Positions 17,951-26,337 of a DNA stretch of 64,000 nt are shown here, one piece after another. Where the stretch lies: assembly GCA_022690815.1 (NCBI GenBank), contig JALCZJ010000010.1, positions 18,796 through 82,795 on the forward strand, in the 5' to 3' direction. Position 1 is the first letter of the stretch, and each line of letters starts with the position of its first letter. Both the position numbers and the translations under genes were made by a program. Source of the DNA: Ferrimicrobium sp. GTDB lineage: Bacteria; Actinomycetota; Acidimicrobiia; Acidimicrobiales; Acidimicrobiaceae. The notes beneath the pieces are model-generated. The model searched no databases, had not been told where the DNA came from, and saw nothing but the letters and a program-made list of their open reading frames with translations.

Positions 17951-19048
17951 GTGAAGTTCCTACACACGGGGGACTGGCAGATCGGCGAGACCTTCCAGTT
18001 TCTGGGTGAGCGATCGCTCTATCTCAAGGATGCACGGGTGAGCGCCGTCCGACGGATTGCAGAACTCGCCGTGCGGGAGGCGGTCGATTTCGTTGTCGTT
18101 GCTGGTGACGTCTTTGAGTTCTCGCGCCCCGATCGCGTCTCGCTACGGCGTCTTGTGGATGCGATGCGTCCGTATCCAGGACCCTGGCTCCTGCTCCCCG
18201 GCAACCATGACCCAGCCACACCCCATGGTCTCTGGGACCAGATTCGCGAGCGTTCGATCTTTGGGTCCGAGGTGGTCTTTATGACCACGACGACTCCTAT
18301 CGTTTTGGAGCGTTCCAAGACCGTCGTGCTACCAGCTCCGCTGCAAGCTCGCTATGCCGGCCGTGATCTGACTGAGGGTTTTGATACCGAGATCAGTCCA
18401 CCAGGTTATTACCGTATCGGCGTCGCCCACGGCGCGGTGATGGGCATCTTGCCCGAAGCCGCAGAAGCCAACAACCCGATTGCGGCTGATCGAGCCGAAC
18501 GTGCACGACTCGATTATCTCGCGCTCGGCGATTGGCACGGGTTCTATCGGGTAAATGAGCGCACGTACTACGCCGGAACCCCGGAGACGGATCGCTTCCG
18601 AGCTAACGACTCTGGGTCAGTCGCCATCGTGACCATTGCCGAACCGGGGGCAACACCGGTCGTTACCCAACATCGCATTGGTGAGTTCACCTGGCATGAA
18701 TGCAGCTTCAACGTAGGGAGCCAGCTCGATCTCGATGGACTCGAAGGTGAGCTTGCGAGCTTTGGCGACACAGACGTCGTCAAGGTTTCGTTGACGGGCT
18801 ATGTCGATCTGGAGGGCCTTGGCGTGTTGAACCGGTTGGAGGAGGAGCTTCGCGCACGTGTCACGGTACTCGACTGGAACGGCGATGGAGTCGAGGTTGC
18901 ACCAGCCGATGGAGAGCTGGCCTCGCTCGCACTCCAAGGAGTCGGAGGGCTCATGTTGGAGCGCCTGTTCGCACTGCGGAGCACGCTTGAGCCTGGAGTC
19001 TTTCGCCGTGGCGTCATCGAGCTGTTGTCACTCGACGAGGAGGGATAA
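17951..19048 (+). CDS. sbcD: SbcD/Mre11-like phosphoesterase
   Basis: Calcineurin-like nuclease subunit of about 365 residues. The metal-binding motifs of Mre11/SbcD are present: HTGDWQIG at the start, VVVAGDVFEFS, LLPGNHDPATP, VAHGAV and LALGDWHGF. GTG 17951 follows GGGGGGT; a TTG one codon earlier is the alternative. It is directly followed, with no gap (TAAATG), by an SbcC-like ATPase, so they form a complex that opens and trims blocked DNA ends. In length and partner type it also resembles the Bacillus YhaO/YhaN pair. Confidence 0.85.
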   Translation: MKFLHTGDWQIGETFQFLGERSLYLKDARVSAVRRIAELAVREAVDFVVVAGDVFEFSRPDRVSLRRLVDAMRPYPGPWLLLPGNHDPATPHGLWDQIRERSIFGSEVVFMTTTTPIVLERSKTVVLPAPLQARYAGRDLTEGFDTEISPPGYYRIGVAHGAVMGILPEAAEANNPIAADRAERARLDYLALGDWHGFYRVNERTYYAGTPETDRFRANDSGSVAIVTIAEPGATPVVTQHRIGEFTWHECSFNVGSQLDLDGLEGELASFGDTDVVKVSLTGYVDLEGLGVLNRLEEELRARVTVLDWNGDGVEVAPADGELASLALQGVGGLMLERLFALRSTLEPGVFRRGVIELLSLDEEG

Positions 19049-21721
19049 ATGCGACTTATTAGGGTAGAGCTCGAGCGAGTGCGACGCTTTATCAACCCGC
19101 TAGCGCTCGGTGATTTTGGCGAGGGTATCAACCTGATCTATGGGCCAAACGAGACCGGCAAGAGCACCGTGCAGGCGGCGATCGGGGCGGCATTCCTCGA
19201 GAAGTACAGCGCCCTGGCCCCACAACAGGACTTGGCTCCAAGAGATCAGCCGGATGCGCGGCCGAGAGTGCGGGTGACCTTCTCACACGATGGCGAGACC
19301 TACGAGCTTACCAAGGAGTTTTATCGCCGTGGCGGCACCTGCGTGCTGAGACAAGGATCGACGACGCTGACCGGCGAGGAGGCCGTCACTCGCCTGGTCG
19401 ACCTCTTTCGCTTTGAGGCGCCGTCGAGTCGGCTCATCAGCGAGGCACAGCTTGGCCTGCCAGGAGTCTTCTGGGTGCCACAGGGCAACGCCTTAGGTGT
19501 CGAAGCCGCACTCAGCCATGCTCGGGGATACCTGGTGCGTGAGATCGGTGACGAGATTGGCTCGGCACGCGAGACGGCCGCCGATGAGGTGATCGATCGA
19601 CTGCGTGATCGGCTGGCAGAGGTCGTGACGCCGACGGGTCGTGGGGGTGCGCTCGCTCAGGCACAGCGCGATCTTGCCCAACGTGAGGCTGAGCTTGTTG
19701 ACCTCGAACAGCGGCGTCAGGCCTCGCAGGATCTGCGAGATGAGCTCGAGCACATCGAGTCTGATTTGGCTAACCTGGAGTCCCAACAGGTGGATACCCA
19801 TCTCAACGAAGAGATCGCGAAGACGGAGCGACGCCTTGGGGAGTTCCGCTCTGCCTTCGAGGCTCGGCGCCAGGCCGAGTTTGAACTTGCGAGAGTTGAG
19901 GATCGCATCAACGATCTTAAGGAGCAGGTTGATCGTCTTGAACACGCGCTGGCTCAGCTCGACCTGAAGCAGTCCGAACTCGAGTGCACCCAAGAGGCAT
20001 TGGCCGAGTGTGAGGTCGAGCTGACCCACCACCGGCGAGTGCTCGTGGGCCTCAACGCCAAAGCTAAGGCGTTCGAGACCCTTCAGGGAATGGTGCGCCT
20101 TGAGCGAGAGCACGCTAGTAACGTCGAGAGCCTCGAACGCATCCTGGCCCAGGAGAGCGAACTTCGTGCCAGGTTGAACGACGTTGCCGAGCTCAACGGG
20201 CAGATCGAACACCTCAAGGAACAGCTGAGCGCTGCCGAGGTCCCAAGTGATGAGATCGTCGCCGAGCTGACCGAACTCACCGAGCGCCGTCGAGATCTCC
20301 AAAGCCAGCTCCAATCGGCAAGCACACAGGTCATCGTCGAGATCGAGGAGGCCGGTCGCCTTCATATTGATGGCGAGGCACAGCTCTCGTCGGGTAGTCG
20401 ATTGCTCGAAGATGAGATGACACTTGAATTTCCAGGGGTAGCGCGCATCTCGCTCATCCCCCAACAGCGTACCTCGACCCTGCGTTTGGCGCTCAACGAA
20501 GCCGAGGCCGAACTAGACCATCGGTTAGCAGCGCTTGGTGTTGCCGACCTTGAAGAGCTTCGGCGTCGCGAGCGTGATAGCTATGAGCTCGGTACCGAGC
20601 TCGAGAGTCGTAGACGTGAGCTGGCACGACTCGTCGGCGACGGCGACGGACCAGAGGCCGAACTAGTCGAGCTGACCCGTCAACGGGCGGCGTTAGCGGA
20701 GCGCCAAGCTGTGCTTGTCTCCGAGAGGCTGCTGCTTGCTCAGGAACTCGAACAGGCCCCAGAGGCTGCCAAGTTGTCTCACGAGCAGGCCGAACAACTC
20801 CCGAGCGAGATCGCCTCGAATGAGGCGATCATCGCGAAACTCGAAGAGGAGCGGCGACGCCTTGACAGCGTCAGACTCGCAGCCCAAGAGGCACGACGTT
20901 GGCTGATGGAGTCCATTGACCTTGATGGCGGTGCGCAAGGCATCGAGGAGCGTCGCCGTGCGTTGGACGAGCTCGAGAGCGACCGGCAACGTCATCGAAC
21001 GACACTTGCGGAGATAGCGGCGAGTATGGGTGGTGACGATCTCACAACCATCGAAGCCCACATCGAGGAGCTCCGAGCGCGCCTTGCACGCCATCTCGAT
21101 GAGCTTCGCCATGTGCGTGAGCGCCGCGGTGAACTCATCGGCCAGATCAGGGGTGATGCCTTCTCTGAGGAGGAGTACGCGGCCCAACGGCTCGCCCGTG
21201 ATCGTGCAAAGACCCTGGTGGATGCCCTCCAAGAGCGCAGCCAGGCCTTGAAAACACTCATCGATATAGCCGAAGGTATCGTCGCTCACGTCCAAGAGGA
21301 GTTGACGAGACCGTTAAAGGACCGGCTGGCCTCCTATGCCAACCAGCTCTTTGCTATCCCAGCCATCGCAGCCGATGCTGCGAGCGTGGAGCTTGATGAG
21401 ACCTTCACCCCGCGAAGACTCGAACGTGCAGGTGTCCTAGAGCCGGTTGCACAACTTTCGTTTGGGACCAGGGAGCAGATGGCCCTCTTGACGCGTCTCG
21501 GGGTCGCTGACCTCATGGCTGATCGTGGCGTCCCCGTCTTCTTGATGCTCGACGATGCCATGCTCAATGCCGATGGTGTCCGTCTTGATCGGCTCAAGAC
21601 CATCCTCATGACGGCGGCGAGACGCTACCAGATCATCATCTTCACCTGTCGACCTGAGCTGTTCTCGGACCTGGTCGTGTCGGCGACGATCGACCTGATG
21701 GAGGCTACTCGACGCTCCTGA
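19049..21721 (+). CDS. sbcC: SbcC/Rad50-like (YhaN-type) coiled-coil ATPase
   Basis: 890-residue SMC-like ATPase. Walker A is GPNETGKSTVQAAIG at about 31-45. From about 190 to 760 the protein is almost wholly long heptad helices (many Glu, Arg, Leu, Gln). The C-terminal lobe has a modified signature LSFGTREQMALL and Walker B VFLMLDDAM, then FTCRPELF. I see no CxxC zinc hook in the coiled coil, unlike Rad50 and SbcC, which suggests the YhaN branch or another way of pairing. It ends 17 bp inside the convergent acetyltransferase gene. Confidence 0.83.
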   Translation: MRLIRVELERVRRFINPLALGDFGEGINLIYGPNETGKSTVQAAIGAAFLEKYSALAPQQDLAPRDQPDARPRVRVTFSHDGETYELTKEFYRRGGTCVLRQGSTTLTGEEAVTRLVDLFRFEAPSSRLISEAQLGLPGVFWVPQGNALGVEAALSHARGYLVREIGDEIGSARETAADEVIDRLRDRLAEVVTPTGRGGALAQAQRDLAQREAELVDLEQRRQASQDLRDELEHIESDLANLESQQVDTHLNEEIAKTERRLGEFRSAFEARRQAEFELARVEDRINDLKEQVDRLEHALAQLDLKQSELECTQEALAECEVELTHHRRVLVGLNAKAKAFETLQGMVRLEREHASNVESLERILAQESELRARLNDVAELNGQIEHLKEQLSAAEVPSDEIVAELTELTERRRDLQSQLQSASTQVIVEIEEAGRLHIDGEAQLSSGSRLLEDEMTLEFPGVARISLIPQQRTSTLRLALNEAEAELDHRLAALGVADLEELRRRERDSYELGTELESRRRELARLVGDGDGPEAELVELTRQRAALAERQAVLVSERLLLAQELEQAPEAAKLSHEQAEQLPSEIASNEAIIAKLEEERRRLDSVRLAAQEARRWLMESIDLDGGAQGIEERRRALDELESDRQRHRTTLAEIAASMGGDDLTTIEAHIEELRARLARHLDELRHVRERRGELIGQIRGDAFSEEEYAAQRLARDRAKTLVDALQERSQALKTLIDIAEGIVAHVQEELTRPLKDRLASYANQLFAIPAIAADAASVELDETFTPRRLERAGVLEPVAQLSFGTREQMALLTRLGVADLMADRGVPVFLMLDDAMLNADGVRLDRLKTILMTAARRYQIIIFTCRPELFSDLVVSATIDLMEATRRS

Positions 21722-22232
21722 GGTAAACGATTACCCCATCGTCGGTGCCCATACGTTGAAAGCCATTGTGCGCTAAGACGTGTTGGGAGGCCTGGTTGGT
21801 CGGCTCGGTGGTGGCGCGAACGACCGCCACCTCGGGAGCTGCGATGCACAGTTGAACCAAGAGGGCGACGGCCAACGAGGCGTAACCGCGCCCTCGCTGG
21901 GACCCGACGATGCCATACCCTATCTCGACGGTCTCGTTGACGGGCATGCCATGGAAGCCGGCGCCCCCTACGAGGAGGCCTGACGCCAGACTGACGTGGT
22001 AGTGGCACCATGGCTGGATCTCGGCGTGATTGACGCTGCCATGGGCAACAAAGCGATCGCCATCCGATGGATAATCGCTGGCCCAGTGGGCAAGCCGGCG
22101 GCCATCAATGATGGCGCGACATTCGTCGATGTCGAGCGGCGTTAGATGGATCGTCGGCGTGGTGAGCGCCAACCCAAGCGGACGCATCACGTCAACCGCC
22201 AGGTCGAGGGGGTTGGTCAATGGGTCAATCAC
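21705..22232 (-). CDS. GNAT-family N-acetyltransferase
   Basis: 175-residue acetyltransferase of the RimJ/RimL-like type. The acetyl-CoA loop is seen in VEIGYGIVGSQRGRGYASLAVALL (Q/RxxGxG/A pattern), followed by ATTEPTNQASQHVLAHNGFQRMG, a standard GNAT C-terminal signature. The GTG start overlaps the sdhD stop by 4 bp (GTGA), so it is translationally coupled to the succinate dehydrogenase genes, an unexpected neighbour. The substrate could be a protein N-terminus or a small molecule. Confidence 0.82.
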   Translation of the reverse strand: MIDPLTNPLDLAVDVMRPLGLALTTPTIHLTPLDIDECRAIIDGRRLAHWASDYPSDGDRFVAHGSVNHAEIQPWCHYHVSLASGLLVGGAGFHGMPVNETVEIGYGIVGSQRGRGYASLAVALLVQLCIAAPEVAVVRATTEPTNQASQHVLAHNGFQRMGTDDGVIVYLRSVE

Positions 22233-22615
22233 TTAAAGGTGAGGATGGTGATGGTCCCGAGCAGGAAGAGTCCGCTACCAACGACGTAGAGCAACGCCTT
22301 GGTCACACTGCGCTTGAACGGCTTCTTGACGTAGTCGTCGATGATGGTGCGCAGACCGTTACCACCGTGGAGAAGCCCCAACACCAAGAGCCACCAGTCA
22401 AAGAGCTTCCACCAAGGATTTTCCCATCGCTTGGCGACAAAACTCACCGTGGTGTGGGTGACGTCGTTCTCGATGTGCATGATGTACATGTGGATCAGCG
22501 CCAGGAAGAAGAGGATGATCCCGGAGATCCGCATGAAGAACCATGCCCATGTCTCAAAGTTCTGGCGTGAGCTTCGCTGCCCCCGCCCCTGTCCTCGCGT
22601 CAATGCGGCAGCCAT
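22229..22615 (-). CDS. sdhD: Succinate dehydrogenase membrane subunit D
   Basis: About 128 residues with three transmembrane helices: FFMRISGIILFFLALIHMYI, LLVLGLLHGGNGLRTII and ALLYVVGSGLFLLGTITI. The histidines in LIHMYIMHIEND and LLHGGNGLR are in the positions used to bind haem b in actinobacterial Sdh anchors. ATG 22615 shares its A with the sdhC stop (TGATG), so I use it rather than the longer frame. It anchors the catalytic SdhAB dimer and passes electrons to quinone. sdhA and sdhB are not next to it. Confidence 0.85.
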   Translation of the reverse strand: MAAALTRGQGRGQRSSRQNFETWAWFFMRISGIILFFLALIHMYIMHIENDVTHTTVSFVAKRWENPWWKLFDWWLLVLGLLHGGNGLRTIIDDYVKKPFKRSVTKALLYVVGSGLFLLGTITILTFK

Positions 22616-22989
22616 CAGTGTGCTCCTAGAAAGAACGGCTTGACGATGAACCAACCACCGATGATGGTCAACACGATCGCAAGCGACAACATGAAGTTAA
22701 ACACGCCCTTTTCGTTCTTGATGACACCGGGCCAGAAGTCGATCATGATCACTCGGAGCCCGTTGAGCGCGTGAAAAAGCAGCGCGAACAACAGACCAAC
22801 CTCGAAGAGTCGCAGGAGAATGTTCCCATAGAGTTGGTGGATCGCGTTGTAGACATGGGGGTCGTTCAGTGTCGAGACGTCCACGATGTGCAACAACAGG
22901 AACAAAAACACCAAGAAGCCAGTGACGCGGTGCAAGACGAAGGCCCACTGGCCACTCTTGCCCTTATAGACCGTTGCTCCTTTGCTCAC
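22615..22989 (-). CDS. sdhC: Succinate dehydrogenase cytochrome b subunit
   Basis: About 124 residues. WAFVLHRVTGFLVFLFLLLHIVDV is the SdhC signature (HRxTG plus haem-ligand histidine), followed by LFALLFHALNGLRVIMIDFW and a third helix at the end. GTG 22989 lies 4-5 bases after AGGAGGG and overlaps the stop of a 41-residue upstream gene; a GTG at 23019 is a less likely start. Haem b and quinone-binding anchor of complex II in the cytoplasmic membrane. Confidence 0.87.
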   Translation of the reverse strand: MSKGATVYKGKSGQWAFVLHRVTGFLVFLFLLLHIVDVSTLNDPHVYNAIHQLYGNILLRLFEVGLLFALLFHALNGLRVIMIDFWPGVIKNEKGVFNFMLSLAIVLTIIGGWFIVKPFFLGAH

Positions 22990-23111
22990 CGGACCCTCCT
23001 CACCCAGCGATTCCCCCACATGGTGGTGGAGAAAACATAGACTGCAAACCCAACGATGCCAAGGGCGATGACCCCTAGCGCTGTCGCAAAGATAATTTGT
23101 GCCGTACTCAC
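22986..23111 (-). CDS. 41-residue single-helix membrane protein at the head of the sdh operon
   Basis: A short frame starting GTG AGT ACG GCA at 23111 encodes VSTAQIIFATALGVIALGIV, continues GFAVYVFSTTMWGNRWV and ends RRVR before TGA. It has one strongly hydrophobic helix (about residues 6-28) and a basic C-terminus, a typical small membrane subunit (charge suggests C-terminus inside). Its TGA overlaps the sdhC GTG (GTGA), and the sdhC ribosome-binding site lies within it, so translation is coupled. No ribosome-binding site is clear at its own start. I do not recognise a family; an accessory subunit of the Sdh anchor is an inference. Confidence 0.62.
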   Translation of the reverse strand: MSTAQIIFATALGVIALGIVGFAVYVFSTTMWGNRWVRRVR

Positions 23112-23165
23112 AAGGGCTACGCTAGCAAGAAATCAGTCGTCGTCAGAAATCGGCGCCGAAGATTT

Positions 23166-24476
23166 CTAGGATTTTGCGATTGTGGTGCCACGAAAGTACG
23201 GGGCGAGGACGTCGGCGAGGACGACACTGCCATCCGGCTGACGGTTCACCTCGAGGATGGCGGCGATCACCCTTGGCCATGCGAGCGCCGATCCGTTGAC
23301 GGTGTAGACGTAGTTGACGTCGCCGGTGCTCGTACGATAACGGATGTTCGCGCGACGAGCCTGGTAGTCGGTGAACAGGCTGACCGAGCTCACCTCGAGC
23401 CACTTGTCGGTGCCGGGAGAATAGACCTCGAGGTCGAAGGTGCGTGCCGATGACTGACCGAGATCGCCGGTGCACAGATCGAGGACACGGTAGGTGAGAC
23501 CGAGTCCTTGCAGTAGCAGCTCCGCCTGGCGGAGGACCTCCAAGAAGACCTCGTGCCCCTGGTCTGGCGTGCAGTAGGCGAGCAGCTCTACCTTGTCGAA
23601 CTCATGGAGGCGCAGTAGTCCTCTGGTGTCGCGGCCGGCGGCTCCGGCCTCCCGACGAAAACACGGGGTGTAAGCGGTAAAACGCAGTGGGAACTCGGCC
23701 TCATCGAGGATCTCGTTGCGCCCGAGTGATGTGAGCGGCACCTCGGCTGTAGGGATGAGGTAGAGGTCATCGCGTTCCACGGCGTAGGCCTCGTCGGCAA
23801 ACTTGGGGAGGTGCCCGGTGGCCTGCATGGTCTCGCGCTTGACCAGGGTTGGTGGGTGAATCTCCTCAAACGTCTCGGTGTGGGTGTCAAGGGCGAGGCT
23901 GGTCAGCGAGCGCAGCAGCCGCGCACCCGGACCGCGAAACATGGAAAACATCGCCCCGGAGATCTTCGTCGCCCGCTCGAAGTCGAGGATACCAAGGCTG
24001 GCGCCGGTCTCCCAGTGAGGGACCCGCTGGTAGTCCTCGAACGTGGGGAGCTCGAAATCGTCAACGCCGCAATGGCCACCGGCCGGAGACCAGTAGCGCA
24101 CGATGCGGTTGTCACGTTCATCCTCCCCGATCGGTGCCTCTTTGGCGGGGAGATTCGGGGTGACCAGCCAGATGGCGTCGCGGGCTTCGGAGAGGGCCTT
24201 CGCCTTTGTCTCGAGCTCCTTGACGCGCTCACCGAGTGAACGAGACTCCTCTTGAGCATGGTTGGCCTCATCGATCTGGCCAGCTCGGCGGAGCTCACCG
24301 ACGGTCTTTGAGAGCTGGTTGATCCTGGCTCGAGCCCCATCGCGTTCCGAGAGCGCCTGGCGCAGTTCGGTGTCGAGTCCCAAGAGCTCCTTGACCAGCT
24401 CGGCGGGTACGTTGCGGGTCCCGAGAAGCTTGGTGACGTGCTCGGGGTTCTCTCGAAGAATTCGCAGATCGATCAT
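23166..24476 (-). CDS. serS: Seryl-tRNA synthetase
   Basis: Charges tRNA-Ser. Length of 436 is standard. The N-terminal MIDLRILRENPEHV and the long helical arm (about 30-105) are typical, followed by the class II core: motif 2 TPCFRREAGAAGRDTRGLLRLHEF, with LIPTAEVPLT before it, and motif 3 in NGSALAWPRVIAAILE. It starts 23 bp from the divergent ABC-transporter gene, leaving little room for a leader, so it may be translated from a leaderless transcript. Confidence 0.96.
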   Translation of the reverse strand: MIDLRILRENPEHVTKLLGTRNVPAELVKELLGLDTELRQALSERDGARARINQLSKTVGELRRAGQIDEANHAQEESRSLGERVKELETKAKALSEARDAIWLVTPNLPAKEAPIGEDERDNRIVRYWSPAGGHCGVDDFELPTFEDYQRVPHWETGASLGILDFERATKISGAMFSMFRGPGARLLRSLTSLALDTHTETFEEIHPPTLVKRETMQATGHLPKFADEAYAVERDDLYLIPTAEVPLTSLGRNEILDEAEFPLRFTAYTPCFRREAGAAGRDTRGLLRLHEFDKVELLAYCTPDQGHEVFLEVLRQAELLLQGLGLTYRVLDLCTGDLGQSSARTFDLEVYSPGTDKWLEVSSVSLFTDYQARRANIRYRTSTGDVNYVYTVNGSALAWPRVIAAILEVNRQPDGSVVLADVLAPYFRGTTIAKS

Positions 24477-24499
24477 AGACTCTCTAGGCTAGTACCGAT

Positions 24500-25552
24500 A
24501 TGAACGATGCAATCGAGGTGAATGAGCTCACCGTCACCTACGGCGATGCCGTCGCGGTCGATCGGCTGTCGCTGGTGGTGGGCTTTGGCGAGGTGCTTGG
24601 CCTGCTGGGACCCAACGGTGCCGGTAAGACCTCGACGCTCGAGACGATCGAGGGCTATCGCCGCCCCAGCGGTGGGACCGTCCGGGTGTTGGGTATTGAC
24701 CCGGCAGCCAAGCAAGCCCAACTCGCCCGGCAGATGGGTGTCATGCTCCAGGAGGGTGGTATCCCCTCACGGATGACGACCAAGGCGGCGCTGGCGCTCT
24801 ATGCCAAGTTTTATGATGACCCAGAGCCCATCGATACGCTTGTTGAGCGCCTTGACCTGCATCGGGTGCTCAAAACCCCCTATCGCAGGCTATCAGGGGG
24901 CGAGAAGCAGCGGCTGTCGCTGGCGTTGGCGTTGATCGGCCGCCCTCGCGTTCTGCTGCTCGATGAACCGACGGCCGGCGTCGATCCCGAAGGCAAGGCA
25001 GCTATCAGGGAGCTCATCGCCGAGCTGCGGGCCTCGTCGGTGGCGATTTTGATGACGGGACACGAACTCGAAGAGATCGATCGAATGGTCGATCGGGTGT
25101 TGGTGATCGACCGAGGGACACAGCGAGCCCTCGGCTCCCCAGCGGAGCTTCGCCAGCGTTTTGGGGGTGAGGGGATCGAGTTCTCTGCTAAAGGTGCGTT
25201 CGATCTCGCCCAGCTCGCGAGCCGGCTCGGTGTCGCCGTGCGGGCCGTTCGTCCTGACCGATACCGCGTCGAGGCAGAGGCCACCACCGAGCTGCTTGGA
25301 CGACTGGTTGAGGTGCTTGGCGAGTTGGGAATCGAGGCCAACGAGGTTGCCACGGTGACCGCTTCGCTGGAGGAGATCTACCTGTCGTTGATCGGATCAG
25401 CTACCCAAACCGAGGCTAATGACCCGCAGGTAGCCTCTCGAGGGCACGCAAACTCACCGCCGCCATCGGCGACCCAGGGTGTGGTGTCAAAGGCTGGTGG
25501 ATCCGGTGCCAATGGCCTAGAGCCAACGTCAAGGAAGGATGATCATGGCTAA
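24500..25552 (+). CDS. ABC transporter ATP-binding protein next to ctaA
   Basis: 350 residues. Walker A GLLGPNGAGKTSTLETIEG at about 34-52, signature RLSGGEKQRLSLALALIG, Walker B VLLLDEPTAGVD and the H-loop MTGHELEE are all intact. The C-terminal 120 residues form a regulatory extension of the DrrA type ending in a low-complexity tail. It overlaps the permease gene by 14 bp. The ABC-permease-ctaA order matches the conserved actinobacterial block of Rv1458c-Rv1457c-Rv1456c, so a link to haem or cytochrome oxidase assembly is more likely than drug export; this is inference from context. Confidence 0.87.
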   Translation: MNDAIEVNELTVTYGDAVAVDRLSLVVGFGEVLGLLGPNGAGKTSTLETIEGYRRPSGGTVRVLGIDPAAKQAQLARQMGVMLQEGGIPSRMTTKAALALYAKFYDDPEPIDTLVERLDLHRVLKTPYRRLSGGEKQRLSLALALIGRPRVLLLDEPTAGVDPEGKAAIRELIAELRASSVAILMTGHELEEIDRMVDRVLVIDRGTQRALGSPAELRQRFGGEGIEFSAKGAFDLAQLASRLGVAVRAVRPDRYRVEAEATTELLGRLVEVLGELGIEANEVATVTASLEEIYLSLIGSATQTEANDPQVASRGHANSPPPSATQGVVSKAGGSGANGLEPTSRKDDHG

Positions 25553-26276
25553 ACCGATGCTCGCGCAAGCCGCCTCTGAGGTCAAGATGACCTTACAACA
25601 GGGTGAGGCTGCCCTGTTGACGCTGGTGATTCCCGTCCTTGGGCTCCTCGTGTTTGGTTCGGTGAAGTTTTTGCCCGTTCCAGCCGGGGTGCCCAGCCGG
25701 GTGAACTTCATCTTGGCTGGCGCGATCGCCTTTGGCATCATGGCCTCGGGTATGGTCTCACAGTCCATCACGGTTGCCTTTGACCGCAACTACGGCGTGC
25801 TCAAGCGCCTTGGCGTGACGCCACTTGGTCGTCGGGGGATCATCGGGGCCAAACTCGCCCAGGTGGTGGTCCTCGAGATCATCCAACTCATCGTCTTGGT
25901 GGTGATTGGATCGCTCATGGGTTATCACCCCGAGGGCAACCCACTGATCTTCATCCTCGGTTGGTTGCTTGCCACCTCAGCGTTTACCGGTCTTGGGCTC
26001 CTGATCGGGGGGACGCTCAAAGCCGAGCTTGTCCTCGGCCTCTCGACGCTGTTGTGGCTGGTGCTACTTGGGCTTGGATCAATGGCGGTACCCTTGACGA
26101 GCCTTCCGGGATGGCTGGCCCACATCGCTGAGTTTTTGCCGGCGGCTGGCGCTGCCGAACTCATCCTTCATGGCCTTGCGGCATCTGGTCCGGTGCCGTT
26201 GTGGGCCGTCATCAACCTCGTGGTGTGGGGTATTGGTGCACCGCTCGTCGCCGTACGGCTCTTTCGATGGAGCTGA
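25539..26276 (+). CDS. ABC-2 type permease next to ctaA
   Basis: 245 residues with six transmembrane helices (LLTLVIPVLGLLVFGSV, ILAGAIAFGIMASGMV, VVLEIIQLIVLVVIGSLMG, FILGWLLATSAFTGLGLLIG, STLLWLVLLGLGSMAVPL and the last near VINLVVWGIGAPLVAV). RNYGVLKRLGVTPL is the coupling-helix region of ABC-2 permeases. It pairs with the ATPase just upstream, overlapping it, and precedes ctaA by 61 bp. Confidence 0.85.
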   Translation: MIMAKPMLAQAASEVKMTLQQGEAALLTLVIPVLGLLVFGSVKFLPVPAGVPSRVNFILAGAIAFGIMASGMVSQSITVAFDRNYGVLKRLGVTPLGRRGIIGAKLAQVVVLEIIQLIVLVVIGSLMGYHPEGNPLIFILGWLLATSAFTGLGLLIGGTLKAELVLGLSTLLWLVLLGLGSMAVPLTSLPGWLAHIAEFLPAAGAAELILHGLAASGPVPLWAVINLVVWGIGAPLVAVRLFRWS

Positions 26277-26337
26277 TGAGACCCACGTGGCCATCGATTG
26301 CGCGAAGCGATCGTGGTGACGGTAGCATGAATTACCA

